DNA from: JABAQJ01 sp046327745
GTDB lineage: Bacteria; Gemmatimonadota; Gemmatimonadetes; Gemmatimonadales; Gemmatimonadaceae
Length of the DNA stretch: 64,000 bases
Reading direction: 5' to 3'
NCBI GenBank assembly: GCA_046327745.1
Contig: JAXLXV010000014.1
Coordinates: forward strand, 146,570 to 210,569
Below, in pieces: positions 16,887 through 24,507 of this stretch. Both the position numbers and the translations under genes were made by a program. Each line of letters opens with the position of its first letter. The stretch's first letter is position 1. The notes under the pieces are model-generated. The model saw nothing but the letters and a program-made list of their open reading frames with translations, did not search any database and was not told where the DNA came from.

Positions 16887-17405
16887 CTATTTCGCCGCCG
16901 AGCTCGCACCCAGGGCAACGAGCAGCTCGTCCAGCTGGTCGAACGTCTCGAACATGGCTTCGGCGGCGCCGGTACCGGCAGCGTCGAGTGCCTCCTTGGT
17001 GGGATAGCTCTCTCGCAGGACGATCAGCGTCTTGCCGCCCTGTTCTTCGAACGTCACCGTGGTGACGTGGCCGTCCTCGCCACCTTCATCATTGGTCCAG
17101 GCGAGGCGTGAATGCGGTGTCACTTCGACATACGTACCGAAAAACGCGACGGGCTCGGGGCTGTGTGCAAAGACCAATCGGTACTTGCCGCCGACGCGAG
17201 CATCCACCTCGCACGACAATAGGGTCATTCCCATCGACTTTGGCACCCACCATCGCTTGAGCAATTCGGCCTTGGTGAATGCCTCGAACACCGCGCGCGC
17301 GGGGCCGTTGATGGTGCGCGTGACCACGACCTCGCGGTCAGATGTCTTTTTCACCGTGGTCCGGTTCTTCACGGGGCCGGGCTTACCTTCGATTCCTGCG
17401 TTCAT
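16887..17405 (-). CDS. SRPBCC / AHSA1-domain protein
   Basis: A 172-residue protein of the Bet v1-like START superfamily, activator-of-Hsp90 homologue subgroup. Key stretches are REVVVTRTINGPARAVFEAF, KRWWVPKSMGM, GGKYRLVF, and the C-terminal helix from AAEAMFETFDQLDELL. These proteins form a deep hydrophobic pocket for a small ligand. The gene overlaps the end of the upstream ArsR-type regulator by 23 bases, the standard two-gene arrangement in which the regulator controls the pair. The ligand is unknown. Confidence 0.9.
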   Translation of the reverse strand: MNAGIEGKPGPVKNRTTVKKTSDREVVVTRTINGPARAVFEAFTKAELLKRWWVPKSMGMTLLSCEVDARVGGKYRLVFAHSPEPVAFFGTYVEVTPHSRLAWTNDEGGEDGHVTTVTFEEQGGKTLIVLRESYPTKEALDAAGTGAAEAMFETFDQLDELLVALGASSAAK

Positions 17406-17736
17406 GGCTCTTCTCCTTTCGTATCAGGTCTTCGACCACGTTTTCTAACTCGTCAAAACGCTCGTCCCAGCGCTGGCGGTACCGCTCCAGCCACTCCGTC
17501 TCTTCCTCCAATCGGCGCGGTCCCAGCTGGCACGATCGCACCCGCCCGATCTTCTTGGTGGTGACGAGTCCCGCCTGCTCCAACACGCCGACGTGCTTCT
17601 TCATGCCCGTGAGCGTCATGCGGAACCTCAGGGCGAGGTCGGTGATCGAAGCGTCGGATCGTCCGAGTTGCTCCAGAACACCACGACGTGTGGCATCTGA
17701 GAGCGCGGCGAATGAGGTGTCGAGTAGAGTTGTCAT
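17383..17736 (-). CDS. ArsR-family winged-helix repressor
   Basis: A 117-residue HTH regulator: FAALSDATRRGVLEQLGRSDASITDLALRF forms helices 1-3, and TGMKKHVGVLEQAGLVTTKK is the recognition helix and start of the wing. It lacks the metal-binding cysteines of classical ArsR proteins, as is usual for the subgroup paired with AHSA1 proteins. Directly upstream, and one base from its start codon, is a perfect inverted repeat that is its likely operator. The gene overlaps the AHSA1 gene, so both are transcribed together and autoregulated. Confidence 0.92.
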   Translation of the reverse strand: MTTLLDTSFAALSDATRRGVLEQLGRSDASITDLALRFRMTLTGMKKHVGVLEQAGLVTTKKIGRVRSCQLGPRRLEEETEWLERYRQRWDERFDELENVVEDLIRKEKSHERRNRR

Positions 17737-17760
17737 ATACTGAACTATGTGGTTCAGTAT
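17737..17760 (-). promoter_or_regulatory. Perfect inverted repeat, probable ArsR operator
   Basis: ATACTGAAC (17737-17745) and GTTCAGTAT (17752-17760) are perfect 9-bp complements separated by six bases. The repeat touches the start codon of the ArsR-type gene, which reads leftward. A dimer bound here would cover the promoter or the start of the message. No other copy was noticed in the window. Confidence 0.8.
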
Positions 17761-17886
17761 CTAATAGACGCTGTCGTGCCAAGCAAGGGGAGACCGTGAA
17801 AACACGATCCGTTACGCGATCCTGCTACTGAGGAACGAGCTTCGAGCGAGGATCACCTGTAGTCCGCCTAACCCAACCCTGCTAGG

Positions 17887-20532
17887 CTACCGAGACGACT
17901 TGGCGCGGATCTCTTCGACAAAATTCTCCACCATCATCAAGTCGCGCTTTGAGCCCCCAATGGAGTGCAGCAGCAGGAAGTGCTCATTGTCGGGCATCGC
18001 CTGGTAGTGTCGCCCATCAGTGTTGTCGTCGAGCAGAATGCGAAAGAGTGGGCGAGGGGGCGAGAAGTGCGGCCGTCCCGAAGCGTCGGCCGTCATGGCG
18101 ATTGAGACGAGGTCTCCCGAAGCCGCACGGTAGAACAGCTCGAGCCCGCGAGGGGCCCACACAGGTTCCATGCCGCCACGCGGTGACACCTGCCACCTGC
18201 CGTCGCGCGTTGCTGGAAATGGGTGCACGTATACCTGGCCCTGTCCCGTCTCATTGCTGGAGTACGCGAGCCAGTGACCGTCCGGCGAGATGCTGGCGTA
18301 CTGCGCAAGAAAAGGTCCGGAGACGAGTGCACGTGGTGCACTGTCCAGCGCAGGTCGATATCCAACGACTTGCGTGTTAACACCCGCAATGGCGCGGGTC
18401 GCAACGAGAGCCGTTCCGTCGGGTGACCAGTCGGCACTCAAGACATTGCCCTTAATCGGAAGTTCTGTTCCGTCTCCCGCACCATCAGCGGGCACCAATC
18501 GCAGTTGGTTGGAATCAGCGAGATTGGACAGCACCGTTATGGATCGCCCATCGGCCGACCAGGAGAGGGCGCGATTGCGCGTTCCCTCTATCGCCAATGG
18601 AGTGAGCGTGCCTCCTCCCATCGCCATGACACTCACGCGGAGCCCGGTCAACTCGACAGTGGTGACGGCCAGTCGCGCGCCATCGGGAGACATGGCGAAG
18701 TCACGGATGTCCGCTCTTACTCCGGAGTCAGCCGCAACCGAGGTGCCGTGGCGGTCAATCTTCAAGATGTCACGAGCCCCTCCGTAGCCAACCCAGACGA
18801 GCGACCCGGTTCTCGAAAGTGCGAACTGCGATGCCGATCCCATGTAGACGTCGACGCCTTGGAAGAGCGCGACGGGTCTCCCCGTCACGACGGCGCGTTT
18901 GGCGTCGAACGGAACCGCCATCAGCGCACCATCAGACGTCGCATAGACGAGATAACCGGATGCGTACCTCGCCATCGTTCCTTTGAAGAGGCGATGCACG
19001 GGACCGCCGTTCGTCGGCACCACCGCGATCTCACTCGCCTCGGGGACGCCGAGTCTTCCACTCGTGGCGAGCAGATTCTTTCCGCCGGGGAGCGCTCCGA
19101 TCCACATGAAGCCCGCGTCGGTTTCGTGCGGCGCGACGCGAGTGAGCGTGCCGCCATCGGGGGAGACCCGTTGAATCGCGCCGCTGTCGTCGACGAAGTA
19201 AATCCGATCGTCGTCTGTCCACGCAATGCCGCCGCCTGCGGATGGAACGCCGTGCGGGACGATGGTGAGCGCGGGCCCTCCGAAGGCTCCCTGCAACGAC
19301 ACGACCTTGAGCGTGTTTCCCGCCGTGAACGCGAGAGCCGCGCCATTCGGAGAGAAGGTAGGAATCAGTCCCGCGTCAGTTCCCACGATGGGGTGCACGC
19401 CCATCTCGTCCAGTTCGCGCTGCCAGAGCATGTCCTTCCCGTTAGGCGATCGGCCGACGTATACCAGGTGCAAGCCGTCCGGCGAAATGGCGAGATTGAC
19501 GCCAGCGGCCGGAAGGAACGTGGCCGTGTCGGGCAGCTCGATCGCGAATCGAACAACGGGGCGGGGCGCCTCGCGTGCGAACGCTCGGCTGAGGAGCACG
19601 CCAATCGCAACGCCCGCGGCCACGCCGGCCGCGACGAGTGCCGGGGAGAGTCGACGCCGAGGGGGAATCGGGACCGCGTCGCTGGTTCGCCCGCGGAAGG
19701 ACGGCGTGACGAGCGCCTCGGCGAGTGCGCTGGCGCGGCTGAATCGATCGGCAGGGATCTTCTCGAGCGCCACCGCCACAGCCTCGGCCACGTTCGGGGG
19801 AACGGACTTGCGGAGCGAACTGACCCGAGGCGCCTCCTCCGTAGCGATCTTCATGATGACTTGCTGAACGGATGGCGCTTGGTGCGGGATGCTGCCGGTC
19901 AGCATTTCGAAGAGGACGACACCTAACGAGTATATGTCGGATCGGGCCGTGATGTCATGTTCGGCGGCCGCCTGCTCGGGGCTCATGTAGTTCGGCGTTC
20001 CCATGGCGAGCCCTGTCTCGGTCATGCGCCCGCCGGCCGCGGCTGAGACGGCGAGCGCGATGCCAAAGTCGGCGACCAACGCTCGGCCCTCATGCAGCAG
20101 GATGTTTTCTGGTTTGATGTCGCGGTGAATGACGCCGCGGCGATGCGCGTAGTCGAGGGCGCTCGCGACTTCCACGGCGATGCGAACCGCGTCATCGATC
20201 CCAAGCTGTGTTTCCCGTTGCAGCTTCGTGCGTAGCGTCTCGCCGTCGATGAACGGCATGACGTAGTACAGGAATGGCCCGTGGCTCCCCGAGTCGAACA
20301 GCGGGAGGATGTTCGGGTGTTGGAGCTGTGCGGTGGTGGTGATTTCCCGCAGGAATCGTTCGGCGCCCAGCAGTGCGGCTGTTTCCGGGCGGAGCACCTT
20401 GAGGGCGACCTTCCGGTGATGCCGCAGGTCCGTGGCGACATATACCGTGGCCATGCCGCCCGCGCCTATGGCATGCTCAATCTGGTATTGACCAGCAAGG
20501 GCGGCTCGGAGTTGCGATATCGAGTCGGTCAC
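17887..20532 (-). CDS. Ser/Thr protein kinase with TolB-like beta-propeller
   Basis: An 881-residue receptor kinase. The catalytic domain spans about 16-285: glycine loop GAGGMA at 23-28, lysine K45 in VALKVL, HRDIKPEN at 136-143, DFG at 155-157 and YMSPEQ at 182-187. One membrane helix follows a proline-rich linker (about 300-320). The outer part, about 340-880, is a WD40/TolB-type propeller, seen in repeated units such as NLAISPDGLHLVYVG, TFSPNGAALAFTAG, AMSPDGARLAVTT and SISPDGHWLAYSSN. Such propellers in Gemmatimonadota and Acidobacteriota kinases probably sense extracellular or periplasmic ligands. The start codon is GTG. It stands alone, divergent from a cupin gene, with no sigma factor beside it. 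Confidence 0.93.
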   Translation of the reverse strand: MTDSISQLRAALAGQYQIEHAIGAGGMATVYVATDLRHHRKVALKVLRPETAALLGAERFLREITTTAQLQHPNILPLFDSGSHGPFLYYVMPFIDGETLRTKLQRETQLGIDDAVRIAVEVASALDYAHRRGVIHRDIKPENILLHEGRALVADFGIALAVSAAAGGRMTETGLAMGTPNYMSPEQAAAEHDITARSDIYSLGVVLFEMLTGSIPHQAPSVQQVIMKIATEEAPRVSSLRKSVPPNVAEAVAVALEKIPADRFSRASALAEALVTPSFRGRTSDAVPIPPRRRLSPALVAAGVAAGVAIGVLLSRAFAREAPRPVVRFAIELPDTATFLPAAGVNLAISPDGLHLVYVGRSPNGKDMLWQRELDEMGVHPIVGTDAGLIPTFSPNGAALAFTAGNTLKVVSLQGAFGGPALTIVPHGVPSAGGGIAWTDDDRIYFVDDSGAIQRVSPDGGTLTRVAPHETDAGFMWIGALPGGKNLLATSGRLGVPEASEIAVVPTNGGPVHRLFKGTMARYASGYLVYATSDGALMAVPFDAKRAVVTGRPVALFQGVDVYMGSASQFALSRTGSLVWVGYGGARDILKIDRHGTSVAADSGVRADIRDFAMSPDGARLAVTTVELTGLRVSVMAMGGGTLTPLAIEGTRNRALSWSADGRSITVLSNLADSNQLRLVPADGAGDGTELPIKGNVLSADWSPDGTALVATRAIAGVNTQVVGYRPALDSAPRALVSGPFLAQYASISPDGHWLAYSSNETGQGQVYVHPFPATRDGRWQVSPRGGMEPVWAPRGLELFYRAASGDLVSIAMTADASGRPHFSPPRPLFRILLDDNTDGRHYQAMPDNEHFLLLHSIGGSKRDLMMVENFVEEIRAKSSR

Positions 20533-20570
20533 GTAGTGGGGTCCGAGTGTGCCCTAACATACATGCAAAC

Positions 20571-20590
20571 GTGCGGCGCGCACGCCGCAC
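20571..20590. promoter_or_regulatory. GC-rich inverted repeat between divergent genes
   Basis: GTGCGGCG (20571-20578) and CGCCGCAC (20583-20590) are perfect 8-bp complements with a four-base centre. It lies 38 bases upstream of the kinase start and 91 bases before the cupin gene. In a divergent promoter region this is more likely an operator or RNA hairpin in a leader than a terminator. No matching copy was noticed elsewhere. Confidence 0.4.
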
Positions 20591-20681
20591 GATTGCCATA
20601 TCACTTCCCCGGCTGAAGACTTGGACGCGATAGAGCATCACGCGTTTCTTCTGCAAATCCAGCCACTTCGACGGATTTCCC

Positions 20682-21080
20682 ATGTCTGATCCGACCTGCA
20701 AGGTCGTCCCGTGCGGGAGTGCCTACACCGGACAACAAGGCTTCACCTATCTCACCGGCCTCACCGCATCGACGACCGGCTCCACCGCGCTGTGCATGAC
20801 CGTGCTCACTTTGCCTGACGGAGCGAAAGCCAAGACCCACCTCCATCGAGGGATTGAGACGGGCGCGTACATCATCAATGGTCTGGTCGACATGTACTAC
20901 GGTCCGCAGCTGGAGCATCATCTCACCGCTCGGACCGGCGAGTATGTCTACGTTCCGGCCGACATGCCGCATCTGGTGATGAATCGGTCAGGCCAACCCT
21001 GCACGGCCTTGGTGGCGCATTCATCAGCGGACGATCAGGATGGCATCGTGCTCTTGCCGGAGCTTGACGCGCTCCATTGA
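20682..21080 (+). CDS. Cupin-domain protein
   Basis: A 132-residue single-domain cupin. Motif 1 is visible as KTHLHRGIETGAYIING (His53, His55, Glu59), and motif 2 ends in YVPADMPHLVMN (His97). The three histidines and one glutamate would bind one metal ion. The family covers dioxygenases, isomerases and simple binding proteins; nothing here tells which. The start at 20682 is an ATG without a strong ribosome binding site. The next gene starts 73 bases downstream in the same direction. Confidence 0.88.
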   Translation: MSDPTCKVVPCGSAYTGQQGFTYLTGLTASTTGSTALCMTVLTLPDGAKAKTHLHRGIETGAYIINGLVDMYYGPQLEHHLTARTGEYVYVPADMPHLVMNRSGQPCTALVAHSSADDQDGIVLLPELDALH

Positions 21081-21153
21081 CCTGTCGCAGGTGACGGTTC
21101 GGCAGGCGGTTGCTACGCGTTCAGCACCACTCATTCGCTTCAGCTCATTCTTG

Positions 21154-21807
21154 ATGGAAACCTCACCCAACTTCAGCTCGCGCGAGCGCGCCGGCCTCGT
21201 GATCGGCATTCTGGCCTTGTCGATCGCACTGAACCCGCTGAACCGAGAATTTCGCATTTGGCTGCGGGACGATGTGGTCAAGGGTGTGCCCTTCTGGCTG
21301 GACCACTTGCTATTCATGGTCACCCTGATGGTCGTTGTGTGGGGCACGATTGGCTTTCTGCTCCTTGGACCACGGGAGATGGCCCTTGCAGCTCCAGAGC
21401 GACCGCGCGAGGCGTGGTTGAGTGGGGCGCTGTCCGGTCTTGGATTGACCGCACTCGTTGTCGCCGTCATTGCGAGCTTTGGTCCGCTCACCAGGCAGCT
21501 GCACCCAGACTGGCCGGTGTTGTTCGCCAACTTCGTCAGCAATTTCTACGAGGAGTTCATCTTTCGAGGAGTCATCCTCGGGCTGCTGCTGAAGGTGTTA
21601 GGCAGGCAACGCTCGTGGGCCGCGTCTCTTGCCTCTGCACTGCTCTTCTGCCAAGGGCACCTTCAGTATCCACCGCGACTACTGGCAACCGTGCTGGTGG
21701 CGGGCATCGTGTGGGCCTGGTTGACCATACGCTACCGAAGTCTCTGGCCCGCGTGGTTAAGCCACACCTTGGCCGACATTCTGGTCGACGGGTTGTTCAA
21801 GACATGA
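21154..21807 (+). CDS. CPBP-family intramembrane glutamic protease
   Basis: A 217-residue membrane protein of the CAAX/Rce1-like (Abi) family. All three diagnostic motifs are present: EEFIFRG (Glu133, Glu134, Arg138), the FCQGH histidine at 169, and the WLSHTLADI histidine at 204. Five to six hydrophobic segments are seen. Such proteases cleave within or near the membrane; bacterial members are linked to bacteriocin immunity or regulated proteolysis. I start at ATG 21154 because the upstream extension overlaps the cupin gene and is not membrane-like. Confidence 0.88.
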   Translation: METSPNFSSRERAGLVIGILALSIALNPLNREFRIWLRDDVVKGVPFWLDHLLFMVTLMVVVWGTIGFLLLGPREMALAAPERPREAWLSGALSGLGLTALVVAVIASFGPLTRQLHPDWPVLFANFVSNFYEEFIFRGVILGLLLKVLGRQRSWAASLASALLFCQGHLQYPPRLLATVLVAGIVWAWLTIRYRSLWPAWLSHTLADILVDGLFKT

Positions 21808-21925
21808 CGTGAAGGCCTCACGCGTGCAAATCGCGTAGGCCGACTCCTGACGTTCGGCGTTGGTGTCTTCCGCGCGCGGGGTAGGGACCTCTCACAGGTA
21901 CTTGACGCCCGCTTCCATCCGGCCC

Positions 21926-21947
21926 ATATATTACGTCAGACGATATA
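21926..21947 (+). promoter_or_regulatory. Probable PadR operator
   Basis: An imperfect inverted repeat, TATAT-TA-CGTC (21927-21937) against GACG-ATATA (21939-21947), with a two-base bulge in one arm. It is AT-rich in a GC-rich region and sits 16 bases before the PadR start codon, where the PadR promoter should be. PadR proteins typically bind such ATAT-flanked repeats. Confidence 0.55.
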
Positions 21948-21963
21948 ACGACGAACGTACTAT

Positions 21964-22251
21964 ATGCTCAATCCCTCGCTCCTCATCCTCGCATCACTCG
22001 CCGACGGCGAGAAGCATGGCTACGCGATGATGCAGGACATCCGCAGTTTCGCCGGTGTTGATCTCGGTGCCGGCACGCTCTATGGAGCCATCAGTCGCTT
22101 GGAGCAACAAGGATTTATTGAAGCGCTCCGCACCAAGGACCGTCGTCAACCGTATCGCCTCACCGCGAACGGTCGAAAATTCCTGGCGGCCCAGATCGCA
22201 GAGCTCGAACCGGTTGTGCGCACTACCGCGCGTCGACTGAGCACCGCATGA
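21964..22251 (+). CDS. PadR-family transcriptional regulator
   Basis: A 95-residue winged-helix repressor. The typical PadR signature is present: LNPSLLILASLADGEKHGYAMMQDI, then LGAGTLYGAISRLEQQGFIEAL and the wing RRQPYRLTANGRKFL. It is a short form without the C-terminal dimerisation helix bundle. Its stop overlaps the next start (ATGA), and the third gene overlaps the second, so it heads a three-gene operon with a membrane protein and a hydrolase. An AT-rich inverted repeat precedes it. Confidence 0.93.
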   Translation: MLNPSLLILASLADGEKHGYAMMQDIRSFAGVDLGAGTLYGAISRLEQQGFIEALRTKDRRQPYRLTANGRKFLAAQIAELEPVVRTTARRLSTA

Positions 22252-22718
22252 GCACCCGATCGCGAACGGTATTCCGGCTGTATCCCCGGTGGTGGTGGCG
22301 TCGCTATGGCGCCGAGTTGGAAGCGTTGGTCAACGAGACCGACCGTGGGTGGGCAACCACGTTGGACCTGATGGCCAGTGCGCTTCGGGTGCGTGTGACG
22401 CAGCGGGCGCCCGTTGACCAGACGCCGCGTCAGGCGAATCTCTTCCGGAAGCCAAGCGGCGTGCTACCGCCGCTCATGTCGCTCGTCGCACTGCTGGTCG
22501 TGCTGGTCTACGCGGCGCGCTTCGGCACAGCGGCACAAGCTGACGAAGGCACCGCGGCGCACTTGTGGCAACTCATGATGGGCTGCCAGCTGCCCATCGT
22601 TGTCTACTTTGCGATGCGCTGGATTCCGCAGCATAGCCGTCGTGCCATTGGCGTGACGGCGGTCCATCTCATTGCCGCGGTCGCCGCCGCGTTCCCCGTG
22701 TGGTGGTTTGGGTGGTGA
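22248..22718 (+). CDS. PadR-associated membrane protein
   Basis: A 156-residue protein. Its N-terminus, LYPRWWWRRYGAELEALVNE, is the conserved cytoplasmic motif that follows many PadR genes. Three hydrophobic helices follow (VLPPLMSLVALLVVLVYAA, LPIVVYFAMRWI, and a C-terminal AVHLIAAVAAAFPVWWFGW). The function of this group is not known; it is probably the membrane partner whose level PadR controls. It overlaps the gene before and after by four and one bases. Confidence 0.78.
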   Translation: MSTRSRTVFRLYPRWWWRRYGAELEALVNETDRGWATTLDLMASALRVRVTQRAPVDQTPRQANLFRKPSGVLPPLMSLVALLVVLVYAARFGTAAQADEGTAAHLWQLMMGCQLPIVVYFAMRWIPQHSRRAIGVTAVHLIAAVAAAFPVWWFGW

Positions 22719-23851
22719 TGCAGCGGTTGCTGCTGGTGGTGGGGCGCTGGGTGGGTCGTGTTCTCTTCGCGGCGATCGCCGCGGCGGCCCTTGTCATCAT
22801 CGGTGCCTGGATCGAGCACTCGTTACCGCTCGAGCTTCCGCGGCCGACGGGTTCGTTTGCCGTGGGGCGAACGCGGCGCACCCTGGACGCGAATTCGAGT
22901 GCGTGGTTTTGGTATCCTGCCGCGACATCGTCTCCCATCGCGCCGTACCTACCGACGGACGTTCGGGTTGAGTGGCAGCGGAAGCGACCGGGAATCATCA
23001 ACCTGCTCACGCGGGACCTATCAAGAGTTCGCGGGCACAGCGTCGCCGATGCGGCGTTCGCGCAAACACCGCCAGTACCACTCGTCGTGTTTCGCGGCGG
23101 CGGCGGTGGCGGCACGCTCAGCTACCAAACGCTGGCTCAGGATCTCGCGAGTCACGGATACGTCGTTGCTGGTCTGGAGACCAAGCTCGACGCCAATCCT
23201 GAAACATGCGTCGGGCGTTCGGATGAAGATGCATGCGCAACGAAGCTGATGAACGATGCGACGCGCGCGATGGGCGCCGCCGTGGAGGAACTTGGAGCAC
23301 TGTCCGCGAACGACACCCTTTTTCGCGGGCGCCTGGACCTGAGTCGGCTCGGTGTGTTTGGGCATTCCTTCGGTGGCGCGCAGGCGACCGCGTTTTGTGC
23401 GAGCGATCCTCGCTGCATGGCGGGGATCAACATCGATGGGCGCCTGTTTGGTTCAATGAGTCGCGACACCATCACGGTGCCGTTCATGTGGCTGCTGTCC
23501 GATCACAGCGCGGAGAAGGACGCGGAGAGTCTTCGGATTCTCAATGACATTCAATCGATGTACCATCGTCAGCCGCAAAGCACGCGAGTGCTGGTAGCCA
23601 TTCGCGGGGCAAACCACCTGACCTTTGCCGACGATGGCGGCTTGCTCAAGAGTGGGCTTCTGCGGACGGTGATGCGCGTGATTGGACGACTGCACATCAG
23701 TGGCCGGCGACAGATCGAAGTCACCGTGCACGCCGTGCACACATTCTTCGACGCGCACCTCATGCACAGTGGCTCGGCCGATTCGGTAGCCTCTCCAACG
23801 TTCCCGGAGATTGTACGAGTTGGCCAGCAGGACGAAGGAGGCCATCCGTGA
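22718..23851 (+). CDS. PAF-acetylhydrolase-like alpha/beta hydrolase
   Basis: A 377-residue hydrolase anchored by an N-terminal membrane helix (about 14-33). The layout fits the platelet-activating-factor acetylhydrolase isoform II family: an FWYPA strand, VVFRGGGGGG as oxyanion region, and the nucleophile Ser217 in GHSFGGAQA. A conserved INIDG follows, then a late GANHLTF histidine segment. The likely reaction is hydrolysis of short-chain esters of modified lipids, facing the periplasm. It starts inside the stop of the membrane protein gene (TGATG), so it is the third gene of the PadR operon and probably its effector. Confidence 0.85.
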   Translation: MQRLLLVVGRWVGRVLFAAIAAAALVIIGAWIEHSLPLELPRPTGSFAVGRTRRTLDANSSAWFWYPAATSSPIAPYLPTDVRVEWQRKRPGIINLLTRDLSRVRGHSVADAAFAQTPPVPLVVFRGGGGGGTLSYQTLAQDLASHGYVVAGLETKLDANPETCVGRSDEDACATKLMNDATRAMGAAVEELGALSANDTLFRGRLDLSRLGVFGHSFGGAQATAFCASDPRCMAGINIDGRLFGSMSRDTITVPFMWLLSDHSAEKDAESLRILNDIQSMYHRQPQSTRVLVAIRGANHLTFADDGGLLKSGLLRTVMRVIGRLHISGRRQIEVTVHAVHTFFDAHLMHSGSADSVASPTFPEIVRVGQQDEGGHP

Positions 23852-23981
23852 GGCGCCGTCACGTTCCCGCCGCTGTCGTGGGCCATCAACATGAAGTGCA
23901 ACGCGGCGTAAGTCACGGTTGAAGCTGGCGAACGGGCGAGTGCCCGCACAGCAACCACTTCGCTCTCGGGAGGGCACGACA

Positions 23982-24335
23982 ATGACGTGCGATCGGAGAT
24001 CCTTTGTCGGGATGATGGCGGCACAGAGGTTGATCCAGTCAGGGCGTGCCCCCGAGAAATGGTTCCGGGGATCAGCGCTAAGCGGAAGCCTAACGCCGGT
24101 CTTTCCCCGTCAGGATCCGCAAATGGTCGCGGACTTCGTGCTTCTGGCTCACTTCAACGCGGCGAAGGTCAAAGACATGGTGACTGCACATCCCGCCCTC
24201 GCCAAGAGTGCGATCGATTGGGGCTTTGGCGATTGGGAAGACGCGCTCGGCGCCGCGTCGCACATGGGTCGGGCCGACATTGCGCAGCGGCTACGAGGAT
24301 CCTCGATGCACTGCCGGACCGGTGAGTCCAGTTGA
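23982..24335 (+). pseudogene. Truncated ankyrin-repeat protein
   Basis: A 117-residue reading frame with a good ribosome binding site (GGGAGG) before ATG 23982. It begins like a twin-arginine-type leader (CDRRSFVGMMAA) and continues with HPALAKSAIDWGFGDWEDALGAASHMGRADIAQRL, a recognisable segment of a common ankyrin-repeat family. In that family the chain continues for another hundred or more residues of repeats. Here it breaks off right after IAQRL into unrelated sequence. No continuation was found in the other two frames downstream, so the 3' part appears lost by rearrangement rather than by a simple frameshift. Confidence 0.65.
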
Positions 24336-24431
24336 TGCGCACACGCCTCACATTTGCAACGATGATTGGTTGGCGCGATGTATTGATGTCACCATGCCAT
24401 CTCTGCGGTCCGGCGGGCGGGTGAGTTTAGC

Positions 24432-24450
24432 CTGAGGCCAACGGCCTCAG
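24432..24450. terminator. Perfect hairpin upstream of the multicopper oxidase
   Basis: CTGAGGCC and GGCCTCAG pair perfectly around the loop AAC. A weaker hairpin (GACGG with CCGTC) follows within 20 bases. Together they could end transcription of the truncated ankyrin gene. No T-tract follows. Confidence 0.5.
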
Positions 24451-24507
24451 CCGTCCACGACGGATGGGCCGTCCTCGATTCTACGCCCTGTGCGGGCTAC
24501 CGGAGAT

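Noticed and set aside
18505..19926. Long plus-strand open frame (473 codons)
   Set aside because: It lies wholly inside the minus-strand propeller kinase; its translation is arginine-rich with no domain, and the kinase frame is clearly the real one.
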